Part shown: positions 48,072 through 58,196 of the stretch, piece by piece
Layout: the number at the start of each line of letters is the position of its first letter
Numbering within the stretch: the stretch's first letter is position 1
Source of the DNA: Silene latifolia
Taxonomy: Eukaryota > Streptophyta > Magnoliopsida > Caryophyllales > Caryophyllaceae
DNA: 64,000 bases
Direction of reading: 5' to 3'
Assembly (NCBI RefSeq): GCF_048544455.1
Contig: NC_133534.1
Span: 33,418,217 to 33,482,216, forward strand
Position numbers and translations under genes: made by a program
Notes under the pieces: model-generated
The model's input: only the letters and a program-made list of their open reading frames with translations
What the model was told of the DNA's origin: nothing
Database searches by the model: none

Positions 48072-49595
48072 AATCTCACCAAACCGAACCTTTACTCGCC
48101 CTCGAGTAAACTGAATGCAAATTAATGGAACGGATATGAAAACTAAGAGCTAGCTATAACTTGTCCACTTAAACCAATTTAATGCAATCAAAAATTAACA
48201 GTTATAGCTACAACAGTCAATACGCAAACGAGTTGTATGATGTCTATAAATAAGTTGACCTGTCGACCTTGCAAGACCATCAAAATCGAACTCTTACGGG
48301 TCACTGTTCTCTCATGAAGCAAAGGGTGAATATATGTGTAAGAGAGAAATAGAAAACAGTCACTCACCTAAACTGCAACCTACATAACATGCATGTAATA
48401 AAAATGATAGACGATTCAAGTACCATACATACATTCCAACCAACAATGTCCGTCACAACCGATAGCTTACAAAAGATATGGGAAAGTGAGGTTACAGGTG
48501 AGAAAGAGCAAAACAGATTATGGAAATGTGGAGGTAAAGCGTCAAGCTAGCACCTAAACAGAACCATTTAAGACTGTCCAATTCTCAGCTGTCTAAAAAA
48601 ATCAAGCACAAGTGCCCTTCTTTGGCACAAAACTCACTACCCAATACACAATCTCCTCAGAAAGATACAAATAAGAATGGAGGAGTAAACCATCACAAAC
48701 TTCCCTTTTTTTATACGGTCTATTTTATATTTCAAATTAACTAACTTTTTCTTTTTTTTCTTTTGATTTCACGTTTTTCATCTTTTTTTTTATTCATTTT
48801 TTCTCTTTTTTTTTTCTTTTTCCACGTTTCTTTTTCATTCTTTTTCATTCTTTTTCTTTCCGCATTCTTTCTTTTTCTACCAACTCCGTACAAATAATAA
48901 CGAGCCAAACTCGCATCAATATGAAATATACCATAAAAATTACACTAAACTAGGTTGATTGACAGGTTAAATTTGGGTGTAGCTAATGGGTCAAAAAGGC
49001 TATTTTTGGCTAATGTGGAGCTAAATGAGTGAAAATGAAAGAAAGGGCAATTTGTAAGCACCTCCATGTATGTGACACCGACCACAAACCCGAATGTATG
49101 CAAGTGACAAGCAATCGAATTTCATAAAAGTGCAAAAATGATGAACATGTTATGCAAGGAGTACTACTCTCAATTCCTACATGAACCGGCTCATGAATAT
49201 CACCAGTTATATGGCTCTAAAACTCGGAAATTATAAATTAGGTTGCCAATTTATCAGGTCAAGTCTACACAGTCAGCTATAATTTCAACATTAACTCGTA
49301 GATATGCGTATGACTAAACTAATAACTGCTAATTATATGCAAGGCTTAAGCGATAAGACAAGTTAAAGTGCAGTTTCATCATGGAAATCTACCGTTCCGA
49401 CTCAACCTATATGCAAAATGAAATGTGAATATTTTTTTATTTTTTGAAATTTTCTAATTTTTTTGAATTTTTGATGATTTTTTTTTAAATAAATACAAAT
49501 GCAAGCAAAAAAAGTAGACGTGAATGCAAAACAAATATGGAGACTCAAAGGATATAATACTCTCCCCAAACCAAAACGGACAACGCCCTCGTTGT
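48072..49595 (-). other. Athila 3' non-coding region
   Basis: No gene. It contains a T/C-only tract (about 48711-48880, with T runs up to 9) and A/T-rich sequence. The first bases (48072-48100) should hold the polypurine tract on the minus strand (GGTTTGGTGAGATT). Confidence 0.6.
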
Positions 49596-49603
49596 CCTCC
49601 AGC

Positions 49604-49860
49604 TAGAGATGGCAACGGATCCTGGACCCTATTCAGATCCGCGGATCCGGACCCTGATGGGTAGGATATGGATCCTAATTTTTCGGACCCCATGGATATG
49701 GGTTGGATATGGATCCACTTATTTGAAAATGGATCTGGATATGGATCTGGAAATTTTGGATCCGCCGGATATGGGTCGGATATGGATCCAGTGTTGGTGT
49801 GGCGGATATGGATCTGGATCCTATCCAACCCTGCCCAGATCCGGTCCATTGTCATCCCTA
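49604..49860. mobile_element. hAT-type MITE of a tandem pair, copy A
   Basis: 257 bp, ends TAGAGATGGCAACGG and CCATTGTCATCCCTA. The interior is made of GGATATGGATC words on both arms. The left flank is CCTCCAGC (49596-49603); the right flank does not repeat it. Confidence 0.8.
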
Positions 49861-49896
49861 CTAACATTACACAAACACAATATACATGTTGTAAGT

Positions 49897-50153
49897 TAGA
49901 GAAGGCAACGAATACTGGACCATATCCAGATCCACGGATCCGGACCCTGATGGGTAGGATATGGATCCTAACTTTTCAGACCCCGTGGATATGGGTTGGA
50001 TATGGATCCACTTATTTGAAAATGGATCTGGATATGGATCTGGAAAATTAGGATCCGCCGGATATGGGTCGAATATGGATCCAACGTTGGTGTGGCGGAT
50101 ATGGATCTGGATCCTATCGGACCCTATCCAGATCCGGTCCATTGTCATCCCTA
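49897..50153. mobile_element. hAT-type MITE of a tandem pair, copy B
   Basis: 257 bp, ends TAGAGAAGGCAACG and CCATTGTCATCCCTA. The right flank CCTCCAGC (50154-50161) matches the left flank of copy A. A 36-bp spacer (49861-49896) separates the two. Confidence 0.8.
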
Positions 50154-50309
50154 CCTCCAGCATACAGCAGCAGATATATAAGGGAAAGGGATATATACAA
50201 CCAATAAATGAATGAAAAACAATAAATAAAAAGGAGACGAAAATAAATAAAAGACCAAAAAGTACATACAAAATGACGAACTTCTCCAAACCAGCCAGAA
50301 AACTGGGAA

Positions 50310-52096
50310 AGCGAGTAGACTAGTAGCTACTCGCCAGCAGTGTCCTCCTTCTCTCCCACCACCGTGCAGTCGGGATCACGCTCCTGCTCCTTCCTCCTCC
50401 CCTCCTCATCTCGGACTCTCTCCTCCTCCTCAGCTGTATCCGCCTCACTGGCTGGCTGTGGGTACCCCTCCTCCGGGTACCGGTAGAAAGAAGGGTGTGG
50501 CTAGCCCTCAGGGACGGGGCATCCTCGTCTCATGTGATAGAGGGAACAAGGTAAGTGCAATGTCCCGCTCCATACGAGCCTGCCTGGTAAGCAACTCAAG
50601 AAGAAAACTGTCACGACGCACTTAGTCAATGACCTTGGACGCCTCAAAAGGTGGAGGAGGAATAAAATTAGCCAGATAGACCAGTTGTGTAGAAGAAGGA
50701 GTGGGAATAGGGATCGGTTGAGGCATGGGCATGGAAGACTGCCCAGCCTCGGTCTATGTGGATCCCTGTCGAGTCTCAGGTCTCTTCTGCTTCTTAGAAA
50801 CGGAAATAGTAGGAGGTGGAGCAAGTGGAAGGTGGTAGAAGGTCAAAGGTGGAGGTATCCTACCCCTAACAGTAGGTAAAGGGACAAGACGGGGTAGGGT
50901 GGTGCAAGGTAAGGTCTCGGACAAGGAACCACAAATCTTCCAGGTCCGCTGGTCAGAAGCTAGCTAAAACATAGACAGCATGGTAGAGAGATCTAGGTAC
51001 CTATCAGTATCGACATGTGCCAGGTCACGAGGTAAGTCAGGGAAGATAGAACGGGCAAGGAAGGTAGCTATGCCACCGCAGACAATGGTGCCCGACTTCT
51101 TCTTCCCAACAGTGTTAAAATATTGAGCAGTCAAATAGGAAATGTTTAGAACAAAGGGGCCCTCGCTATCAATGTTCAGATAGCCCCCGAGAATAGACAA
51201 CTCAACATTATTAATGTTGTTGGGCTCTTTACGGCTGAAAATCGTCCCACCAATGAGACGCAAAAAGTAACAGGCTGGGGGGAGGTGGACATGAGCGAGT
51301 CTGCGCTCCTGAAAGGAAGTATGTGCCAAGGTCCTCCAAAGAATACGTAGGACCTTCCTAGGAGGGTCCGACTCACCATGGGAGGACAGTCCTAACCTAC
51401 TACCAAACTCAGCTAGGGTCCAGGTCGTAGTCCGGTTAAACAACCGGAAGGAGATACACGAGCTGTCTAGGTCAGTGGCGTAGGCAGCAGGAGAAAGAGT
51501 AAAGGAGCTGAAAAACTCAAGGGTCAACTCCTTATAGGTCAAGGCACTCATAGTGATAAGTCCAGACATCCCCGCTCCGTTCAAAATCTCAACTACAGGC
51601 TCGTAAATACCCAACTTCTCAAGTGATTTCTGACACAAAATTTAGTCGAAGCAAAGTCACAGCTCTCTAGGTCAAAGAAACGGGTACGATGAAATGTATT
51701 AACGAAACGTACCTCTAGGTAGTCAGGATGTGGGTCAAGAGACTCATCGGCACGGAACGTAGCACGTCCAGCAGCAGGAGTGCCTCTCCCTCGACCCCGT
51801 CCACGCCCTCTAGTACCCGAAGAAGAAGCCAGTGTAGTAACTGGACAAGGTACTAGGGCAGCCTGGTAAGTAGTTGTGACAGCTGGTGACGACGTAGCAA
51901 GGGTCGTCACCGTAGAAGGAACGGTACCAGAAGAAGTAACGGAAGTGGCAGCAGCAGTACTAGTAGAAGCAGCAGTAGAAACAACAGTACTAGCAGTAGA
52001 GGTGACGGTGGTAACAGCAGGGACCACCGTCTCAGTCAAGGATGGGGCAACAGTCGAACTAATCGAAGGCAATGTGCTACTATCCGTCCTAATCAA
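50310..52096 (-). pseudogene. Athila accessory ORF1 (Athila ORF-1 family)
   Basis: On the minus strand the frame 52096-51593 starts with a Thr/Ser/Val-rich region, then an Arg-Gly run (TRGRGRGRGRG) and a conserved-looking segment (DYLEVRFVNTFHRTRFFD). A frame break near 51610 leads to 51638-50964, containing WTLAEFGSRLGLSSHGESD, SRKEPNNINN and ELSILGGYLN. A Pro-rich, partly stopped tail runs to about 50310. It lies 3' of gag-protease in this element. The homologous gene at 43238-44432 lies 5' in its element. Function is unknown; an envelope-like role has been suggested for Athila ORFs but is unproven. Confidence 0.75.
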
Positions 52097-52099
52097 TCA

Positions 52100-52839
52100 A
52101 GTAAGGGTAAAAATCAACCAATTAAGCAAATAAACACACTTTCCCTAATTTTTTCGAAAAATCGAAAAAAATTTCGAACCCTAATCCTTGCAACATGTTA
52201 AAACATAGCAATTAATCAACAAAAAGGAGGAGGGGAAACACTTACTTGATTGATAACCCACAATAATAAGCAGAGAAATCGACAAAAAACGCAAGAAATT
52301 GGTCGAATTGAGACTCGACTTGCAAAACCTTAATTCTTCAATTAAATCGCAACAAGGACGAAATTGGAAGAGGGAATAGGTGGTTAATGTCGAAAAAACA
52401 CAAGAAAAACAATGTGGGTGATTGATTTGGCAATGGGGAAGATTAGAGGAGGTTTTAAGGGATTTTTGAGTGGGTATATCACAATAATGAGGAAGAACAA
52501 ATATTAGAATGAAAATAGAAGTTGAAAAGGGAGACTCCCTGTGGATAATAGGCATATTCACTCGATCGAGTGATTTGAAACCACTCGATCGAGGACTCTG
52601 GCATCCAATCTACTCGATCGAACAAAAATCCTCTCGATCGAGAACTCCTCTATTTGGACATTTCGATCGAGTGACCGAAACCACTCTATCTGTACCTGTA
52701 GCAAGGAAAACAGTAGAATGGTCCTCCTTTTCGCTCTCAGTATGAGGTGGAGGGGTTACAATAGCAGCGCAATATTCAATATTCTCAGCTGGAGTGTCTG
52801 TATCTGGGTCAATAGAGGGTAGGGCATTGCAAGGTTAAA
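52100..52839 (-). other. Non-coding spacer where Athila polymerase is missing
   Basis: Pol would be expected between protease and ORF1. Only about 700 bp of non-coding sequence with palindrome array 8 is present. No RT or integrase motif is seen in any frame. Confidence 0.6.
52560..52690. repeat. TCGATCGA palindrome array 8
   Basis: Five TCGATCGA cores (first at 52560-52571, last near 52661-52673), spaced about 20-30 bp, followed by a degraded unit (CACTCTATCTG). Confidence 0.95.
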
Positions 52840-55455
52840 CTTGCATGGGAGCCCAACGAGATTTAGACTGATGAAATATCAGCTCCTTGTCTCCTACATG
52901 AAATGTAAGGGTCTTTTCCCCAACGTCAATTACTGCGCGAGCAGTAAACAAAAATGGCCGCCCTAAAATGATAGGGGTATGAGTGTCCTCGGGGATGTCT
53001 AGAACCACAAAGTCTACGGGAAGGAAGAATCTCCCGATCTTTACAGGTATATCTTCTATAACTCCTAATGGCTATGATATACTACGGTCGGCCATCTGAA
53101 CGATCATATTAGTACAGTTAAACTTGGTCAAACCGAGTCTCTTAGCGAGAGACAAAGGTAAGACACTCTCGCTAGCTCCTAGATCGCATAGCACGTTATC
53201 AATCAAATGGGTCCCTATATGACAAGGAATTGAAAAGGTACCCGGGTCTGATTGTTTGGGTGGTGTCTTATTCTGAACTAAGGCAGTCCCTACTTCAGTC
53301 AAAGCCACCATTTCGTGGTCATTTATATGTCTCTTACGCGATAAAATTTCTTTCATGAATTTCATGTTAGAGGATACCTGGGTAAGCAGCTCGGCGAAAG
53401 GAGCATTGACGTGAAGGCTTTTCAGGAGCTCAGCAAATTTCCCGAACTATTGGTTAGCCTTGTTGCTCTGCAATCGCCTGGAAAGGGCACCGTGATAGGA
53501 ATTTCGAGCCCTTTATTCCTTTCTTCCAATGTATCGACATATTCAAACTCATTTTTGTTAGATCGATCCCTTTTACCTCTCGATCGAGGTCTTTCAGCAA
53601 CTTTTTCACTCGATCGAGCACTTTCAGCCTCTCGATCGAATCCTTCATTATCAGCATTGTTCGATCGAGGCAAGATTTCACTCGATCGAACACGTTTCCC
53701 AGAATTTTCACTCGATCGAGTAATTTTACCCTCTCGATCGAATCCCTGATTATCCACTGTACTCGATCGATCCATAATTCCACTCGATCGAGCATTATCT
53801 TCAGCAATTCTACTCGATCGACCTCCAGAAATCAGTCGATCGAGTATTTTCTTCGGATTAAGCATAGTTTCGTCAATGGACGAATGTTCACCATCAGCAA
53901 CGACATCCTCCGGGTCTGATATGTCCTCAACAGTTGACATTTTGGGTCCTTTATAAGAAAGACCACTGCATAAGTTAATCAGGTTTATCGTCTCGTGTGG
54001 ATTATTCTCAGATTGAGACGGTAAGTGACCCGAATTTCTCGTGTATTGGTTAGCGGCCAGTTGAGCAACTTGGGTCTCGAGTGACTTAATTGATGCTTTT
54101 TTCTGTTGGTCACTCATCTGCATCTGCTTAGTTAATGATTGGATCATCGACTTCAACTCAGCTAACTCACTAACTCCACTAGAGGAAGCTCCTTGATGCG
54201 GCGGTGGAAAGGATGGAGGCTTTTGAAAGCCTTGTTGAGCCTTATGAGGAGGGACATAAGCTTGTTGTTGCTGCTGCGGAGGAGTAGGATTAAGCACATT
54301 CTGACCGGTCCACCTCAAATTGAGATGGACTCCACTCTGGTTATTATAATAGGAACCTCATCCTTGCCTATATTACTGAAAGGCAAGGACTTGCTCCTTC
54401 TCTGTTAGACAGTCAACAGCAGTGTGACCGTCATTACTCCCACATCTCTTACAAGTAACGGCTTCTTGTCTAGTCAACAAGTGAACCGTCTGTTGATCAC
54501 CAGCAGCTTGCAACTCCAGCTTATCAAAACGGGCATTCATGGCTTCCAGCTGAGCCACAACTGCACTATCTACTGAAGAGACAGTACGAATACCTCCTCT
54601 TAGGTTCCCATACTCAGCACAATGGGTCACCCTTTCTTCAATGATACCCCATCCCTTATCATCGTCATTGTTCTTCTGAAATCGCCTATTAGATGAGGCG
54701 TCCAATATAGCACGGTGGTCATCATACAACCCATTGTAGAACTGGTTGCATAAAAACCACTAATCAAAACCATGATGAGGAAGAGACCTTACCAACCTCT
54801 TGAAACGACACCAAGCTTCATACAAGTTCTCGCCAGGTGTCTGCTTAAAACTTGTGATTTTCCCTCTCAGCTGATTAGTACGTTGTGGAGGAAAATACCT
54901 TTTATAAAAAGCAAGGGCCAAGCTCTCCCATTCAGTAATACCGGCTGCAGTACGATCAAGATCAGTAAGTCATTCACGGGCTCCATCGGTCAGAGAAAAA
55001 GGAAACAGGACTTTCTTTATCTTATCCTGGGTCACTCCCTTAGTGGCGGAAATGGTAGAACAATAGTCAGTAAAGACTTCCATATGTTTTCGCGGATCTT
55101 CACCCGCCACACCCCGAAATAGGTTCCGTTCGACCAGATTAATGTAGGACGGTCTAATGTCGAAAGTATTACCATCCTCTGTTGCAATACTGAAACCTTT
55201 AGGGATCGAGGCAGTTGTGGGCTCTGAGTGACTCGTAATATTAGGCATCTTTACTGGCTTTATAGCAGAAATAAAGTTGTCTTCTTCACAATACGGATCT
55301 TCTACAAACAGAAAATGTTGTAGCTCGGGTTCAAAAGTACTCAAGTCTTCCTTTTGAATCTTCCTTTGCAGTCTGAGTCTATGCCGAAAGGATTTTTCTG
55401 GCTCAGGATCAGCAGGAACTAATTCTGACCTGTTAGACCTGGGCATACACAACAC
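52840..55455 (-). pseudogene. Athila gag-protease
   Basis: Starts at 55455 on the minus strand. The N-terminal part (55455-54970) ends at a TGA within the capsid domain. Residues of the retrotransposon gag domain continue to a TAG near 54765. The frame 54729-54373 holds the zinc knuckle CKRCGSNDGHTAVDC. The frame 54318-53422 has a Gln/Pro-rich start, a coiled coil (SMIQSLTKQMQMSDQQKKAS) and a stretch coded by palindrome array 9. Protease (53365-53072) has the active site CDLGASESVLPLSLAKRLGL and continues with breaks to about 52840. At least three stops disable it. Confidence 0.88.
53577..53846. repeat. TCGATCGA palindrome array 9 within gag
   Basis: Eleven TCGATCGA cores in 270 bp, spaced about 20-30 bp, lying within the open gag frame. 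On the minus strand they code for RSSE-like or FDRE-like residues depending on frame. Confidence 0.95.
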
Positions 55456-55571
55456 TAAAAGAAATAAGTGAGAACTGTCTCAAGGAATAAAAATTCCCTG
55501 AGACGGAAAGAGATACATGAAATACAACAGACAGACACGGCTATTGCCTCCCAGGCAACGGCGCCAAAATT

Positions 55572-56058
55572 TGATACGGTCGTTATGTACCAAAAATAAA
55601 ACCTAAATATACTAACAGAAGCTAGTGATAAGTAGGGTCGATCTCCACAGGGATGCAAGGTATCTATCTGTAAGTCCGACTATCTAAGTCACAAATGTAG
55701 CATTTTGAATTTGGTTTTCTAAACTACTAGGGATTAAAGGCAAGAAAAATAAAGCAAGAGCAATAAAGTGAGAAAATGAGATATCAGATAAGAGAGAGTA
55801 TGTCAGGATTTCGGTTCACCATGGCAGTTTATCGACTCGGTTGCAAATAGCCTAGACAATCTACTGTGAGAAGGGCAAGGGAAATGTCCTTCCGGTCCGC
55901 TATCCACCCTAAATTTCCACTAACTTAACTTCCATCCTCATTAGGGTAGTCTACTGTTCATAGTAGGTCTGTTTATTCCAATCTTCCGATCCAGGAACAA
56001 AGTTAACCAAATTAATGTTATTTAGAAGCGTGCACTCAACTAAATATGTTACAATTAT
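55572..56058 (-). repeat. Athila 5' LTR, surviving inner piece
   Basis: Matches 46662 to about 47150. It is cut at 56058 by the Sirevirus LTR. The primer site lies directly at 55566-55551. Confidence 0.9.
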
Positions 56059-57667
56059 TGAAGAGTCTATCGATGCAAAATACTCAAGAGGGGGGGGGGG
56101 GGGGAATTGAGGATTTAAAACTTTTTAAAGCTTTTTCAATTATGTGTATATAATTGATTATTTAAAGTTTATTGATTAAACTTTAACTAATCAACTAATG
56201 AATGTAAAACAAAATAAACAAACGAACGAAAGAGAGGAGACACACGGTTTTTGAAGTGGTTCAGTTTCACAAGTCGAAACCTACGTCCACTATTCTCGAT
56301 TAATAAATTTAGTACCTTTCTACGGATTACAAATTTACTAACCCAACTCGTACAACTAACTCTAGCTGTAACTCAATGAGTACCGTTAAATACTCGAATG
56401 ACTAACTTACGCTAATAAGAAAGCACTAATGATTCTACTAAAAGTTCACGTTAATGAACGAGTAAGAAATCAAATAAGCACTATTATCTTATAACGATAA
56501 CTTAACAAATGAATATACGAGTTTAAAACACACGACCTTTCAAAAATAGAAAAAACGTTTTTCTACTTGAAATACATGGTTTTGCTTCGTAAAAAATTAA
56601 ATTAATTTTTATGCTTAAGGTCTCTCTTTTAAATGTTGCAAAGAGCAAAGTATTTATAGGGAGGAAAGAATAGGGCAACTCGGTTTTTAGAAACCCTAAT
56701 GGCCGAAAATAGGAGATATGTTAACAAATCATATCTTCTATTATTTCTTTCCTAAAAGCCTAAAAGATAATAAAGAATATTCCAAAAGATAGAATATAAG
56801 TTATTCAATTATTATCTTTACTATAAATTCTAAGATATGATAAGATTTTCTTTAACAAGAATATCTTTTATCATGAACAAACATATTAAGTAAGATATAC
56901 AAGATATGTAAAGATATTCCTTACAGAATAAAATCTTTACCAAATAAACCTTAGGTTACACGAGATGTCACGGCTCATATGCCTCGTGACTCGTGTAAAC
57001 CCTAGCTCAATATATGGGTTAGAATTTAGGTTTTAAGAGAGGCTTTGTTGAAACCCTAATTAGTAGCATGGTCCAACTCATAAGTTGACCCAAAACGACT
57101 ACTAGTCAACGTTCAACATAAAACCGAACTCCGCACTAAACCGGGCTTTATTAAATAAATACTTTTATCAAAACATTTAAAATAAACTTTAAACAATTTT
57201 TAAAACAATTTTAAAACATTATATGTCGTGTATAATAAACTCAACATCTCAATATTATAGTAGGAGAGCTATAACATTGAGCTCTTTTACTAATAATGTT
57301 ATAGCTGCAAAGCTATAACTTTACCAATTCAAGAAACTCATTCTTGGTTACCATTACGAGATAATCACCTATACTATTCTAATCTTCAGGGAGATCTTCG
57401 AGTATAGGCTACGTCATCATCCAAGCTTGATTAATCTTTAGACGGACTTCGTCTTCACATAAATCTTGAATGAATCTTCACATCGTTTGATCTTAGCTTG
57501 AATTGAGGCTTGATTATTGTATACTTCCATCACAATTTCCTTTTTTGCTTGTATTAGATAAGTCGAATCTAAAAGACTTAGACAAACGATTACGTGCAAT
57601 GAGTATATAAATTATAAAGCACCTTGACATCATCAAAACATAAACATATATACTATATGGTTCAACA
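56059..57667 (-). repeat. 3' LTR of the Sirevirus-like element
   Basis: 1609 bp. On the minus strand it starts TGTTGAACC and ends GACTCTTCA. The upstream tract AAAAAGGGGGAAATT (57690-57668) is the polypurine tract. A run of 15 G lies at 56090-56104. Confidence 0.85.
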
Positions 57668-57690
57668 AATTTCCCCTTTTTGATGATGGC

Positions 57691-58196
57691 AAGCCTTCTA
57701 ATTTTGTGACTAAGTAAAGAGTTCCCCCTCAATATAATACCGTCATCTTAATAATAAAGATCAACGCAAGATCAAGATGATTAACATAAAATCGAAACTT
57801 TTAAGAACTTTAAGAGACAATTGGTCTTGACAAGGAGCAAGCTTACGTAGATGCTTACCATAGACGTTCTTTCCCCCTCTTGACATCATCGAAAAGTTAA
57901 GAACAAAACTAAAATGACTGGAATAATATAAGACGAGACATGAGATAAAACGTCATAAAGAACAAATTTAGCACGCATAACTATAAGCATCTAGAGGATT
58001 AATTATCATACAAACTTTAAGAAAATATGTTAACGCCAATGGGCCGAATGAAACACATGTTTAAAGAGATACTTGGGCCATAATCCACAAGTATATGCCA
58101 AAATGGGCCGAATTTTAAGTTTGCAAAACACACCACTAGAATAAGAAAAAGAAAGCTAAAAATAGAAAGAGTTAATTATGGTAAGGCAAGGGAAGG
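57691..58196 (-). other. Non-coding region next to the Sirevirus 3' LTR
   Basis: About 500 bp with no supported frame. It holds repeated purine blocks on the minus strand, of the kind Sireviruses carry near the polypurine tract (for example near 57868-57885). Confidence 0.5.

Noticed and set aside
48711-48880. T/C-only tract as a possible gene regulatory site
   Set aside because: It is low-complexity sequence inside the Athila 3' region with no nearby host gene, so nothing supports a regulatory role.
49454-50289. Several frames rich in DPYPADP-like repeats
   Set aside because: These are translations of the GGATATGGATC words of the tandem MITE pair on both strands and do not represent a protein.
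53454-53807. Open frame rich in LDRV/IDRV repeats on the minus strand
   Set aside because: It is the palindrome array read in another frame of the gag region. The frame at 53422-54318 has the gag coiled coil and is the real one.
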